Below the pieces are notes generated by a model, which was given only the letters and a program-made list of their open reading frames with translations, ran no database searches and was not told where the DNA came from. Of a DNA stretch of 64,000 bases, positions 54,861 through 63,605 are shown in pieces; position 1 is the first letter of the stretch; every line of letters begins with the position of its first letter. The DNA is taken from positions 62,001-126,000 of the forward strand of contig JAEUJW010000023.1 in NCBI GenBank assembly GCA_016793465.1. The letters are read 5' to 3'. A program made the position numbers and the translations under genes. This DNA comes from Myxococcales bacterium. Lineage in GTDB: Bacteria; Myxococcota; Polyangia; Nannocystales; Nannocystaceae.

Positions 54861-56408
54861 ATGCTGCGAGGATGCCGAGTCGCGGCCGCGGCCGCGCTGG
54901 CCTGCACGCCCAACCGCCCGCCGATGCCCTCGGCGAGCCCGGCGGAGGCTGCCCCCGCGGCTGTCCCCGAGGACAGGTCCGAGGCCCCGGCCGAGGCTGT
55001 CCCGAAGGACAGCTCCGAGGCGACCCCGCCGGCGAGCGAGTCCCCGCGCGCCGCGGTCGCCGCGGGCGCGGGCCTGCGGGTGGTGCTCGAGCTCGAGACC
55101 TACGAGGCGATGGCCGCGCCCGGGCGGGTGCTCGTGGTCTCGCCGGACTTCCTGCACGTGACCGCCTACGACGCGGCGACCGGGGCCCAGCAGTGGCGCA
55201 CGCAGGTCCAGGACCAGGTGAACGGCTGGCACACGCTGTACGGCCAGGGCGAGCAGGCGGTGCTGCACGCCGGGCCGCGGCGCGTCCACCTCGATCTCGC
55301 GTCGGGGGCCATCCGCGGCGCGCGCGCGGCGTTCTTCCACGGCCTCGACAAGGGCTGCTCCATGCGCCTGTACGCGGGCGGCGAGGCGGCGGGCTGGTCG
55401 GCGTGGATCGGGCCCTCGCCGGCCGGCTTCGCCTGCGCGCAGGCGTGCGAGTGCGGCCTGACCGTGTTCGACTGCAGCGGCGCGAGCGAGGCCGCGGTCG
55501 GCTTCCACAGCGCGCCGACCCACCTCTACCGCAGCCTGTCCGAGCCGCACGACACGGTGTGCTTCCAGAAGCCGGGGCTGCTGGCCAGCGCCGGCAACAC
55601 GCTGGTCGTGCGGGTCGAGGACGACGAGCGCAGGCTGACGCTCGTCGGGCTCGACCCGACGAGCTTCAAGAAGACGTGGGAGAGCCGCGAGCTGGCGGCG
55701 CTCGCTAGCCACGGCGACGCGGGCGTCGACCCGTCCGGCGCGCTGTGCTGGATCGCCGCCGAGACCTCTCTGGTCGCGTTCGCCTGCGCGACGGGCCGCA
55801 AGCGCTGGACCGTGAGGCTCGGCAGCGGCGACGGCCCGGCCCACACCGACGCCCACTGGATCGACGGCGGCCTGGTCGTGCAGCACCGCGACACCAAGCG
55901 CACCCTGGTCGAGCTGCGCGGGCCGAACGGCGAGCGCAGGTGGTCGCGCACGCTGCCCGCCGACACCTACGCGGTGACGCCGGGGGTCGACCTCTCCTAC
56001 CTGTACGGCGGCGAGGCGATCTTGAATTATGCCGTGCTCGAGGTCCGCGGCGGCGAGACGCTCGTCGACATCCCGATCCGCGGCAAGCAGCGGCTGCTGC
56101 GCGACGGCGACGGGTTCGTGCGGGTCGGCGACGGCGCCATCGGCGAGTACGACGCGCGCGGCAAGCTGGTGCGCGAGCGGGCGTTCGCGGGGGCCGACGC
56201 GGTCGGGCGCCCGTCCGCGGGGTTCTTGCTCGAGAGCCCAGCCGAGCGCACCCGCCTGCTGCGACGCGCCGACCTCGAGCCCGTCGTCACCCTGCCCGGC
56301 ACCTGGACCGCGCGCGAGTCGCTGGCCGCGCTCGGGCCCGACGCCTACCTGCTGCACGAGCACCGCGGCCAGACCCGGCCGGGGCGCCTCGTGCTGCTGC
56401 GCCCCTGA
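54861..56408 (+). CDS. PQQ-like beta-propeller lipoprotein (515 aa)
   Basis: A short signal ends in the lipobox ALAC (Cys15). Next is a Pro/Ala linker containing VPEDRSEAP and VPKDSSEAT, encoded by two copies of the CTGTCC-N4-GGACAG palindrome. The rest has repeating propeller strands typical of PQQ-binding-like domains (FLHVTAYDAATGAQQWRTQV, LVAFACATGRKRWTVRL, LVELRGPNGERRWSRTL). The PQQ-like repeats usually serve as scaffolds; no enzyme residues are recognised. It shares its linker type with the lipoprotein at 15038 and is convergent with the PerM-like gene, with seven bases between the stop codons. Confidence 0.8.
   Translation: MLRGCRVAAAAALACTPNRPPMPSASPAEAAPAAVPEDRSEAPAEAVPKDSSEATPPASESPRAAVAAGAGLRVVLELETYEAMAAPGRVLVVSPDFLHVTAYDAATGAQQWRTQVQDQVNGWHTLYGQGEQAVLHAGPRRVHLDLASGAIRGARAAFFHGLDKGCSMRLYAGGEAAGWSAWIGPSPAGFACAQACECGLTVFDCSGASEAAVGFHSAPTHLYRSLSEPHDTVCFQKPGLLASAGNTLVVRVEDDERRLTLVGLDPTSFKKTWESRELAALASHGDAGVDPSGALCWIAAETSLVAFACATGRKRWTVRLGSGDGPAHTDAHWIDGGLVVQHRDTKRTLVELRGPNGERRWSRTLPADTYAVTPGVDLSYLYGGEAILNYAVLEVRGGETLVDIPIRGKQRLLRDGDGFVRVGDGAIGEYDARGKLVRERAFAGADAVGRPSAGFLLESPAERTRLLRRADLEPVVTLPGTWTARESLAALGPDAYLLHEHRGQTRPGRLVLLRP
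54961..55012 (+). repeat. two copies of the CTGTCC-N4-GGACAG palindrome inside a lipoprotein gene
   Basis: CTGTCCCCGAGGACAG at 54961-54976 and CTGTCCCGAAGGACAG at 54997-55012, start to start 36 bp, encode the VPEDR/VPKDS segments of the linker. Confidence 0.85.
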
Positions 56409-56415
56409 GTCGGCG

Positions 56416-57750
56416 TCAGCGCGAGATGTGGGCCGTCGACAGCGAGGCCGACGACTGCTCGGGCGGCGGGTCGGGCAATTGTTCGACCGGCACGTTGCCG
56501 GGCGCGTGCCAGCGCGAGCGGCGGAACGCGAACAGGAACAGCGTCTGCAGCATCGAGGCGACCGGCGCGGCCAGCAGGGCGCCGGTGAGGCCGTACATGT
56601 GCTCGCCGGTCAGCAGCGCGAAGATCACCACGACCGGGTGCATGTGCGCGGCGTCGCCGATGATCTTGGGGTTGAAGATGTTGGCCTCGAGCAGGTGGAT
56701 GCCGGAGATCCACGCCAGCATGAGCAGCGGCGGGCCGAAGTTGATGCCGTCCTCGTTGGACACCAGGGCGATGAGCAGGATCGGGATCGACGAGATGATG
56801 GTGCCGAAGATCGGCACCAGGCTGAACGCCGCGGCGATCACGGCCAGCAGGAAGCTGTACTTGATGCCGAAGATCACCAGGCCGATGTAGGTCAGCACGC
56901 CGTTGACCAGGCAGATCAGCAGCTGGCCGCGGATGACGCCGGCGAGGCCGACGTCGAGCAGGCGGACCAGCTCCTCGTACTGCCCGCGGAACTGCAGCGG
57001 GATCAGCCCGCGCACGAAGTTCATGACCCGACCGGGGTTGATCAGGATGAACGCCGCGAGCATCAGCGTGATCACGAAGTTGGTGAGGAACGAGGCCACG
57101 CCGCTGACGAGCGCCCGCAGGTAGCCGGCGATCTGGCCGCTGTACTCGCTACCCTTGCTGATCGCCAGCTTGCGCAGGGTGTCGCCGAAGCTGGCGTCCT
57201 CGTGGTGCGACGGCGCCTGCACGAGGAACCCGTCGCTGGTCTCCTTGACCGAGAGGTGCACGCCCTCGAGGCTGAGCCGCCAGCTGCCGTCGCCGGCCGG
57301 GCGGGCCAGCAGCTCGCTCGGCGGATCGTCGATCGCGGGGGCGGCCTGCTGCAGCGAGCTGAAGTTCTCCTCGATCCACTTGTTGACATTCGGGAGGAAG
57401 TGCTGATCGACGTACTCGATGGCCTGGGGCGCGGTGTCCCGCAGGCGCGAGAAGTCCTTGATGAGCGCCGGCAGGAACACGACCATGAACAGGGTCACGA
57501 CCCCGAACAGGGTGAGGTAGACGATCACCACCGACAGCGCCCGGCCGAGCCGCGGCTGCAGGCGGTGGATCACCGGGGCCATCAGGTAGGCCAGCGCGAA
57601 CGCGAAGATGAACGGGATCAGGACCTCCCGGAACTCCACGATCACGAAGATCATGAAGAGGAGGTAGCCCCACTGCCGCACGAAGCGGTTGGCGGCGCTG
57701 AGGATCTCGTTGCGCCGCCGCGGGTGCACGCCGGAGGTCTCGTGACTCAT
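56416..57750 (-). CDS. AI-2E/PerM-family membrane transporter (444 aa)
   Basis: A multi-span inner-membrane protein of the AI-2E transporter family. Visible helices include YLLFMIFVIVEFREVLIPFI (about 28-47), LSVVIVYLTLFGVVTLFMVVF (about 72-92), and C-terminal helices YIGLVIFGIKYSFLLAVIAA and GTIISSIPILLIALV. The family signature region GHMYGLTGALLAAPVA is near the C-terminus. The loop around residues 110-190 is unusually hydrophilic. ATG 57750 follows GGAGGG and overlaps the lapB stop by four bases. Real substrates of this family vary (quorum signals, Na/H antiport), so no specific role is given. Confidence 0.9.
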   Translation of the reverse strand: MSHETSGVHPRRRNEILSAANRFVRQWGYLLFMIFVIVEFREVLIPFIFAFALAYLMAPVIHRLQPRLGRALSVVIVYLTLFGVVTLFMVVFLPALIKDFSRLRDTAPQAIEYVDQHFLPNVNKWIEENFSSLQQAAPAIDDPPSELLARPAGDGSWRLSLEGVHLSVKETSDGFLVQAPSHHEDASFGDTLRKLAISKGSEYSGQIAGYLRALVSGVASFLTNFVITLMLAAFILINPGRVMNFVRGLIPLQFRGQYEELVRLLDVGLAGVIRGQLLICLVNGVLTYIGLVIFGIKYSFLLAVIAAAFSLVPIFGTIISSIPILLIALVSNEDGINFGPPLLMLAWISGIHLLEANIFNPKIIGDAAHMHPVVVIFALLTGEHMYGLTGALLAAPVASMLQTLFLFAFRRSRWHAPGNVPVEQLPDPPPEQSSASLSTAHISR

Positions 57751-58904
57751 GGATCCCTCCCGGCCCGCCCGTGAAACGCGTCGAGCGTGACGGCGCTGTC
57801 CCAGGCGCCGCACTCGTCGCAGCGGAAGCGGAACCGCGGCATCTCTCGGGCGCACGCGCGGCACACCAGCGTCGTCGGGGTGGAGTCCATCATCGCGGCC
57901 TCGAGCGCCCGGGATTGCTGGCCGTGGGCGAGGTGCAAGCGTATCAGGCTTAGGGCGGCCGCGGGCGAGCGCGGTCGCACCCGCTGCAGGGCGGCGGCCG
58001 CGGCCTCGGGCTCGCGGGCGGCGACGCGGAGCGCCAGAGCGGTCACGAGGGGCGGGTCGTCGGCGGTCCGGAGCGAGGCGAGCATGCGCTCGTGCAGGTC
58101 GTCGCCGCCGCCGATCTCGGCGGCGGCCTCGAGGGCCTCGGAGAGCAGCGGCGCGGCCGCGGCGGGGGCCAGCTCCCACGCCCGCTGCCAGGCCATGCCG
58201 GCCGCCTCGGCGTCGCCCGCGGCCACGGCGACGCGGGCGCGGGTGGTCCACACGTGGCCGCTGTCGGGCGCCAGCTCGAGGGCGCGTTCGATCAGGCGGC
58301 CGGCCTTGCCGACATCGGCCTCGGCCAGGGCGGCCAGGGCCTGACCGGCGACGGCATGGCCGCGGCCGATGCGGCTGTCGCGGCGGCGGCGGGCGGGCAC
58401 CAGCTTCTCGTGGCGCTCCCACGCGGCGGCGGCCCGGTCCCACGCGCCGGCCTGCTCGAGCGCGCGGGCCAGGCTCTCGAGGGTGGCGACCGACTGCGGG
58501 GCCAGGCTGATCGCGCGCGAGAGGGCGCCGACGGCCGCCTCCTGTTGGCCTTGCGCGAGCAGGTCGCGGCCGAGGCCGACGAACCCGGCGACCCGCAATT
58601 CCGGCGCGAGCTCGGCGGCGGCGAGCACGGTGCGGTGGATCGCCTTGGCCCGCTCGACCCGCCCGCGCCGACGGTCGAGCGCCGCCAGCGCGAGGAACAC
58701 TGTGGCGTCCCCCGGTTCGGCCTCGGCGATCTGCTCGAGCGTGTGGGCCACGTTCTCGACGTCGCCCTCGGCGAGCGCGTGCAGCACCTGGCTGCGGCGG
58801 GCCGCGACCTCGGGATCGGGGCGACGCGGGCCGAGCCGCCACCACGCGATACCTGCCCCGAGGGCCAGGCCGAGGATCGCGGCGAGCACGATCAGGGCGA
58901 TCAC
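57747..58904 (-). CDS. lapB: LapB/YciM-like TPR protein with rubredoxin-type zinc ribbon (385 aa)
   Basis: An N-terminal transmembrane anchor (MIALIVLAAILGLALGAGIAWW) is followed by about eight TPR-like helical repeats (residues 40-340). A C-terminal metal ribbon has two CxxC pairs: CRACAREMPRFRFRCDEC (about residues 349-366). In enterobacteria LapB controls LpxC and LPS supply through such a fold. The combination of TM, TPRs and ribbon is diagnostic. The start overlaps lapA by four bases, and the stop overlaps the PerM-like gene, so the three are translationally coupled. Confidence 0.9.
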   Translation of the reverse strand: MIALIVLAAILGLALGAGIAWWRLGPRRPDPEVAARRSQVLHALAEGDVENVAHTLEQIAEAEPGDATVFLALAALDRRRGRVERAKAIHRTVLAAAELAPELRVAGFVGLGRDLLAQGQQEAAVGALSRAISLAPQSVATLESLARALEQAGAWDRAAAAWERHEKLVPARRRRDSRIGRGHAVAGQALAALAEADVGKAGRLIERALELAPDSGHVWTTRARVAVAAGDAEAAGMAWQRAWELAPAAAAPLLSEALEAAAEIGGGDDLHERMLASLRTADDPPLVTALALRVAAREPEAAAAALQRVRPRSPAAALSLIRLHLAHGQQSRALEAAMMDSTPTTLVCRACAREMPRFRFRCDECGAWDSAVTLDAFHGRAGRDP

Positions 58905-59431
58905 GGCGACTCCCGTGAACTGTCCACCCGTTCACCTGCGCCCGCTGCGGCGCCGCGTGCGGACGATGTGCCGGTTCGCGGCGCGGCGCGTGCGGTGGGT
59001 CCCGAACCCGGGCCGTCCCGGGTGGTCACGACGCCGGCGAGCACGCGCTGCGGGCCGCCGCCGAGGCGGGCCTCGGCCGCCAGCATGTCGTCCTCCTCGG
59101 CCTGGCGCAGGGGCAAGGTGCGCAGCTCGAGGACCTCGCGCTCGAGCGCCCGCACCCGGCGCTGGGCCACGGCCGCGGCCCGGATGCGAAACGGCGCGCG
59201 GATCGCGTACAGGCCCATGAGGCCGAAGGTGGTCAGCCAACCGGCGAGCAGGGCCGCGGTGCTGATCTCATAGTGCCGGGCCTGCCACAGGCCGTCCGGG
59301 GCCCAGGACGGGAACCACAGCGAGATCGGGACCCAGGCGGGGTTGTCCCGCAGGATCATCGCGGCCCACACGAGGCAGAGCACGGCGAGGGTCAGGCTGA
59401 CGAGCAGATAGACTTTGCCGAGCAGCGACAC
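58901..59431 (-). CDS. lapA: LapA-like (DUF1049) membrane protein with coiled-coil tail (176 aa)
   Basis: Two transmembrane helices, about residues 7-26 (VYLLVSLTLAVLCLVWAAMI) and 60-80 (ALLAGWLTTFGLMGLYAI), bracket a periplasmic loop with NPAWVPISLWFPSW. An Arg-rich hinge and a coiled coil (AVAQRRVRALEREVLELRTL) follow, then a low-complexity acidic/Ala tail. The fold and the adjacent lapB match the LapA-LapB pair, though the protein is about 70 residues longer than E. coli LapA. GTG start 59431 is chosen; a TAGGAT sits 12 nt upstream. Confidence 0.83.
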   Translation of the reverse strand: MSLLGKVYLLVSLTLAVLCLVWAAMILRDNPAWVPISLWFPSWAPDGLWQARHYEISTAALLAGWLTTFGLMGLYAIRAPFRIRAAAVAQRRVRALEREVLELRTLPLRQAEEDDMLAAEARLGGGPQRVLAGVVTTRDGPGSGPTARAAPRTGTSSARGAAAGAGERVDSSRESP

Positions 59432-59471
59432 TTTGGGCCTCGCATCCTATCAAGTCGTGTATGCTAGGGCC

Positions 59472-60209
<738 letters not shown>

Positions 60210-60366
60210 CTTCGCCCACCCACCCGCCCTTCGCTGCCGCGGGCTGCTCGTACCTTCTGGGGCGGGTGGTCTCTCGCAGCGGAGGGTGCGGCGTTCGCCG
60301 GGGTGACGCGACGCGCCCGATGCGGGCTGGATCGTCCCTCGGCTGAGCGGCGGTCAACACGGGTGA

Positions 60367-60395
60367 AGCGACGCGCCCTTCGTGGGCGCGTCGCT
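60367..60395. terminator. strong bidirectional hairpin between convergent genes
   Basis: Perfect 12-bp arms AGCGACGCGCCC (60367-60378) and GGGCGCGTCGCT (60384-60395) around the loop TTCGT, located between two convergent stop codons. It can work as a terminator for either direction, although the T-run is poor. A partial copy GACGCGACGCGCCC occurs at 60304-60317. Confidence 0.7.
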
Positions 60396-60420
60396 CCTTC
60401 CCTGCGCTTCGCCGCCGGTC

Positions 60421-62118
60421 TCAGCTCGCGGTCGCGGGAGCACCACCGAGCGCGAGCAGGCGCTGCGGGACCTCGGCGCCCTGCTCCGCGAGGCGGCGCA
60501 GGAAGTCGGGCACGTGCGGGGTGCTCTTGAATTCGGTGGTGCCGTCCTCGCCCTTGGAGGCGGTGAACAGCGGGCGGTACTCGATGGTGCCGTCGGCGCG
60601 GGTGTTGGGCTCGTTGAGCTCGAGCACCTGCATCGATTCGAGGTTGACGCCGCTGTTGAGGCGGACCACGAGGTCGATGGCGTGGGCCAGCGAGAGCGTG
60701 AGGCCCTGGACGGCGCCGCCGGACACGGTGCCGAGGGCGGCCAGGCGCGACAGCGCGTGGGCGGTGTTGATGCCCCACGTCGAGACCACGACCCCGCGGC
60801 TGGCGCCGGCCAGCGCGTCGATCACCGCGGCGGCATCGGCGTGGCCGCACTGCTGCGAGATCACGAGGTCGAGGCCGCCGCGCAGCAGCACGCCGAGCAC
60901 GTGCTGCAGCTCGAGCTTGTCGCCCTGCTCGACGAGGCGGCGGACCTGCACCCAGCCCTTCTTCATGCCGAGGCGGCCGGAGTCGGAGATGCAGGCGACG
61001 CGCAGCGACTCGGGGATCTCGCCGATCAGCGCGCGCATGAAGCGGTCGAGGTTGACGCCGCCCGAGGCGCACACCAGCACGCGGCGGCAGGCCTTCAGCG
61101 CCAGCACCAGCAGCTCGCGCATGTCGGCCGATAGCACGCCCTCCTGGACCAGCGCGGTCAGGTTGTTGGCGTCGGTGCGCATGCGTCGGAGGCTGACCAC
61201 GAGCTGGCGCGCGGGGTGCGGCGGGATCAGGGCGTAGAGGAAGAACCCGTGGTCGACGATGCCCTCGATGACCTGCGAGCCGTCGGTCCACACGCCGCGC
61301 TTGCGGGTCATCCGCTGGATCGCGCGCAGCAGCGCGGCCTCGCCGGTGAAGCGCAGGTCGAGCCGCTCGGAGGTGCCGCTGTCGCGGATGACGTGCACGG
61401 CGTTGATGCCGACGACCTGGATCTCGCGCACGGTGTCGTCGCGCATGAGGTCGCCGAGCGGGCCCCACTCGATGGCCTCGCGGACGATGCGCTCGCGGAA
61501 CGGGCCGATGTCGACGGCGGCCTCGATCTGCTGCGAGTCGCGGAAGTCGTCGAGGATGCCGTCGATCAGCTCGAGGGCCTCCTTGCGCTCGTCGTCGCTG
61601 ATGTCGTTGGCCTGCAGCGGGTCGAGGCGGGGGATCGCCTTCAGCAGGGTCTGGTGGATCTGGGCGGCGAGGCCGTCGAGGTAGCTGCTCTCGACGCCGG
61701 CCGCGGCGACCCGCTGGGCGGACGTCATCAGGCCGGTGTCGTCGGCGACGAGCTCCACGAGGTCGGACTTGCCGCCGGCCTTGCGCTTCTTGTCGTCGGT
61801 CGCGGCCTGGGCGCTGGCCAGCAAGGCGTCGTCGCCCTCGAGCATGAGGATGTAGTCGCCGACGTAGACCCGGTCGGTGCGCCGCACGGTCCGCGGGCTC
61901 TGGACCTTGCGGCCGTTCAGATAGGTGCCGTTGGTGCTCTCGAGGTCGATGACCTCGACGTGCCCGCCGACCCGCTGGAAGCGCAGGTGGTGCTTGGACA
62001 CGTTCACGCGATCGAGGACGAGGTCGTTGTCGTCCTCGCGGCCGATCGAGAAGCTGTCGGCCTTGAAGGAGAAACGCTGGGTCTGCCCGCCCTTCTCGTG
62101 GACTACTACGGTGAGCAC
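60421..62118 (-). CDS. FHA-domain protein with degenerate CpaF-like ATPase domain (565 aa)
   Basis: Residues 5-95 are an FHA domain (phosphothreonine binding): FSIGREDDNDLVLDRVNVSKHHL and STNGTYLNGR. Residues about 180-510 align with CpaF/TadA secretion ATPases by blocks such as VREIQVVGINAVHVI and GVWTDGSQVIEG. The catalytic motifs are lost, however. The Walker A position reads VLVCASGGVNLDRFM (348-361) without GKS/T, the TIED segment is CISDSGRLG, and the Walker B/Arg region DLVISQQCGHADAA lacks the Asp-box and GE. It is probably a catalytically inactive scaffold, and the FHA domain implies binding to a phosphorylated partner. GTG start 62118. Same strand as the two upstream genes, 109 bp gap. 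Confidence 0.8.
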   Translation of the reverse strand: MLTVVVHEKGGQTQRFSFKADSFSIGREDDNDLVLDRVNVSKHHLRFQRVGGHVEVIDLESTNGTYLNGRKVQSPRTVRRTDRVYVGDYILMLEGDDALLASAQAATDDKKRKAGGKSDLVELVADDTGLMTSAQRVAAAGVESSYLDGLAAQIHQTLLKAIPRLDPLQANDISDDERKEALELIDGILDDFRDSQQIEAAVDIGPFRERIVREAIEWGPLGDLMRDDTVREIQVVGINAVHVIRDSGTSERLDLRFTGEAALLRAIQRMTRKRGVWTDGSQVIEGIVDHGFFLYALIPPHPARQLVVSLRRMRTDANNLTALVQEGVLSADMRELLVLALKACRRVLVCASGGVNLDRFMRALIGEIPESLRVACISDSGRLGMKKGWVQVRRLVEQGDKLELQHVLGVLLRGGLDLVISQQCGHADAAAVIDALAGASRGVVVSTWGINTAHALSRLAALGTVSGGAVQGLTLSLAHAIDLVVRLNSGVNLESMQVLELNEPNTRADGTIEYRPLFTASKGEDGTTEFKSTPHVPDFLRRLAEQGAEVPQRLLALGGAPATAS

Positions 62119-62227
62119 AGGCCAGGCTTACCGCGAACGGGCGAGCGGACTCAAGGCCCACGCGCGGGCGATCGCCGCCGAACTGCCAGCGGTCTCGGCC
62201 CGATCACGCCGCGGGGGCGCGCGGGCC

Positions 62228-62716
62228 CTAAAATTCGTCGATGCGGCCGAGCGCGTCGTCGAGGGCGTCGTTTTCGCGCCGCGAGGCGGGGCCCGCGGGG
62301 CCCGCGGGCGCCGCTCCCAGATCGGCGACCATCGGCGCCACGGGTCGGGTGATGCCCCCTGTCGTCCGGCGGACCCAGCGGCGGGCGGCCAGCGCGAGGC
62401 CGACGATCGCCACCAGCGCGACGATGGCGGTGACGTAGAGGATCTCGGGCCGGCCGACGTAGCCGCGGATGTCGGGGAAGCGCGCGACCAGGGCCGTCTC
62501 GATCTCCTCGCGCGACTTGCCGGCCTCGGCCTGCTCGAGGATGTGACCCTCGAGCTTGCGCGCCTGCGGCGACGGGCACGACGCGATCGTGCGGCCCGGG
62601 CAGTAGGGCGACATCAGGTCGTGCGACAGCTCGTGCATGAGCGCCTCGGCCTGCGGGACCTCGCCGGGGCTGGCGCTCGTGGACTTGCTCGCCGGTTCGT
62701 TGGCGGCCGGTGCCAT
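62228..62716 (-). CDS. CcmH-like protein with atypical cysteines (162 aa)
   Basis: The region DLMSPYCPGRTIASCPSPQARKLEGH then IETALVARFPDIRGYVGRPEIL aligns with CcmH/CycL, the cytochrome c maturation reductase whose usual motif is LRCxxC. Here the two cysteines are spaced C-x7-C instead of C-x2-C. A single transmembrane helix (TAIVALVAIVGLALAARRW, about residues 95-113) follows, whereas CcmH usually has N-terminal signal and C-terminal anchor. The acidic tail is disordered. It starts three bases after the upstream lipoprotein gene stops, hence one operon. Confidence 0.72.
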   Translation of the reverse strand: MAPAANEPASKSTSASPGEVPQAEALMHELSHDLMSPYCPGRTIASCPSPQARKLEGHILEQAEAGKSREEIETALVARFPDIRGYVGRPEILYVTAIVALVAIVGLALAARRWVRRTTGGITRPVAPMVADLGAAPAGPAGPASRRENDALDDALGRIDEF

Positions 62717-62719
62717 CGC

Positions 62720-63514
62720 TCAGTCGTCGCCCATGTTGAGCTTCTTGGGCCCGCCGCCGCCGCCGCCGACGTACTTGATCTTGGCCTTGCCGGTGTTCTT
62801 GGGCGGGTTGAGCGCGGCGGCGCAGAACTTCTGGTGCTTCTCGAGGACCTTGGGGTCGGTCAGGTCCTCCTTCGGCAGATCCTCGTTGGAGATGTTCTTC
62901 AGGTACTTGTTGATCTTGCTCTCGATGATGAGCCAGTGGGCGTCGGCGGTGTCGACGGCGACCTTGTCGTTGTTGTTGTAGGCGTCCGGGTAGCCGTGCA
63001 TGACCGCCTCGTGGGCCTCGAGGAAGTGGCCGATGAGCTTCGACTTCTCGAGGATGCGCGGCTCGTTGGCGAACAGGCGCTGCTGCCAGGCGTTCACCAT
63101 CGGGATGAAGTTCTGCTTGAACTGGTACCACTGCTCCTCGGTCGCGCTGCCGGGCTCGGCGCCCATGGCCTTGGCGCCCTCTTCCTTCATCTTCTCGCGG
63201 AAGCAGCCGAGCTCCGCGAAGTAGTTCAGCATCTTCTTCAGGTTGGCCTTGTCGAACTTGTAGAGGTGCTTCTCGCCCTCGGGGTCCTTGCGGTCCCAGG
63301 CCTTGAACTCCGACTCCGACGGCGGCGGCAGTCCGGCGGGCGGGCGCGGCTTGGGGTTGGCCTTGTAGCCGGCCTTTTCGAGCAGCGCCTGCTCCGGATC
63401 GGCGGCCATCTTCTCGGCGAGCGACTTGCTGTCGCCGCTCCCGGTGCAGGCGGGGAGGACCAACGCGAGGACGAGGGCAGCCAACTGTGGCCCGGGGGGC
63501 AGCGGACGGGTCAT
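62720..63514 (-). CDS. lipoprotein, helical, function unknown (264 aa)
   Basis: Signal [23 protein letters not shown] (Cys23) predicts a lipoprotein. A Pro-rich stretch ([13 protein letters not shown]) is followed by about 180 helical residues ([39 protein letters not shown]) and a Gly-rich tail ([16 protein letters not shown]). No family is recognised. It is the first gene of the run that includes the CcmH-like protein and possibly the FHA/CpaF-like gene, so a role in the same envelope process is possible. A promoter ends 7 nt upstream of the ATG. Confidence 0.78.
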   Translation of the reverse strand: MTRPLPPGPQLAALVLALVLPACTGSGDSKSLAEKMAADPEQALLEKAGYKANPKPRPPAGLPPPSESEFKAWDRKDPEGEKHLYKFDKANLKKMLNYFAELGCFREKMKEEGAKAMGAEPGSATEEQWYQFKQNFIPMVNAWQQRLFANEPRILEKSKLIGHFLEAHEAVMHGYPDAYNNNDKVAVDTADAHWLIIESKINKYLKNISNEDLPKEDLTDPKVLEKHQKFCAAALNPPKNTGKAKIKYVGGGGGGPKKLNMGDD

Positions 63515-63521
63515 GGTCCGG

Positions 63522-63551
63522 ACTTTAGCCGGGCGCTGCGGCGCGTGTAAA
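63522..63551 (-). promoter_or_regulatory. sigma70-like promoter of the lipoprotein gene at 62720-63514
   Basis: On the minus strand: TTTACA (63551-63546), an 18-bp spacer and TAAAGT (63527-63522), then 7 nt to ATG 63514. This is the same leaderless spacing as at other lipoprotein genes. Confidence 0.6.
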
Positions 63552-63605
63552 GCCGTCCGCGCGCGGTTGCTCCCGGGCGCGGCGTGGGGGTACGAAGGGC
63601 TCGTC

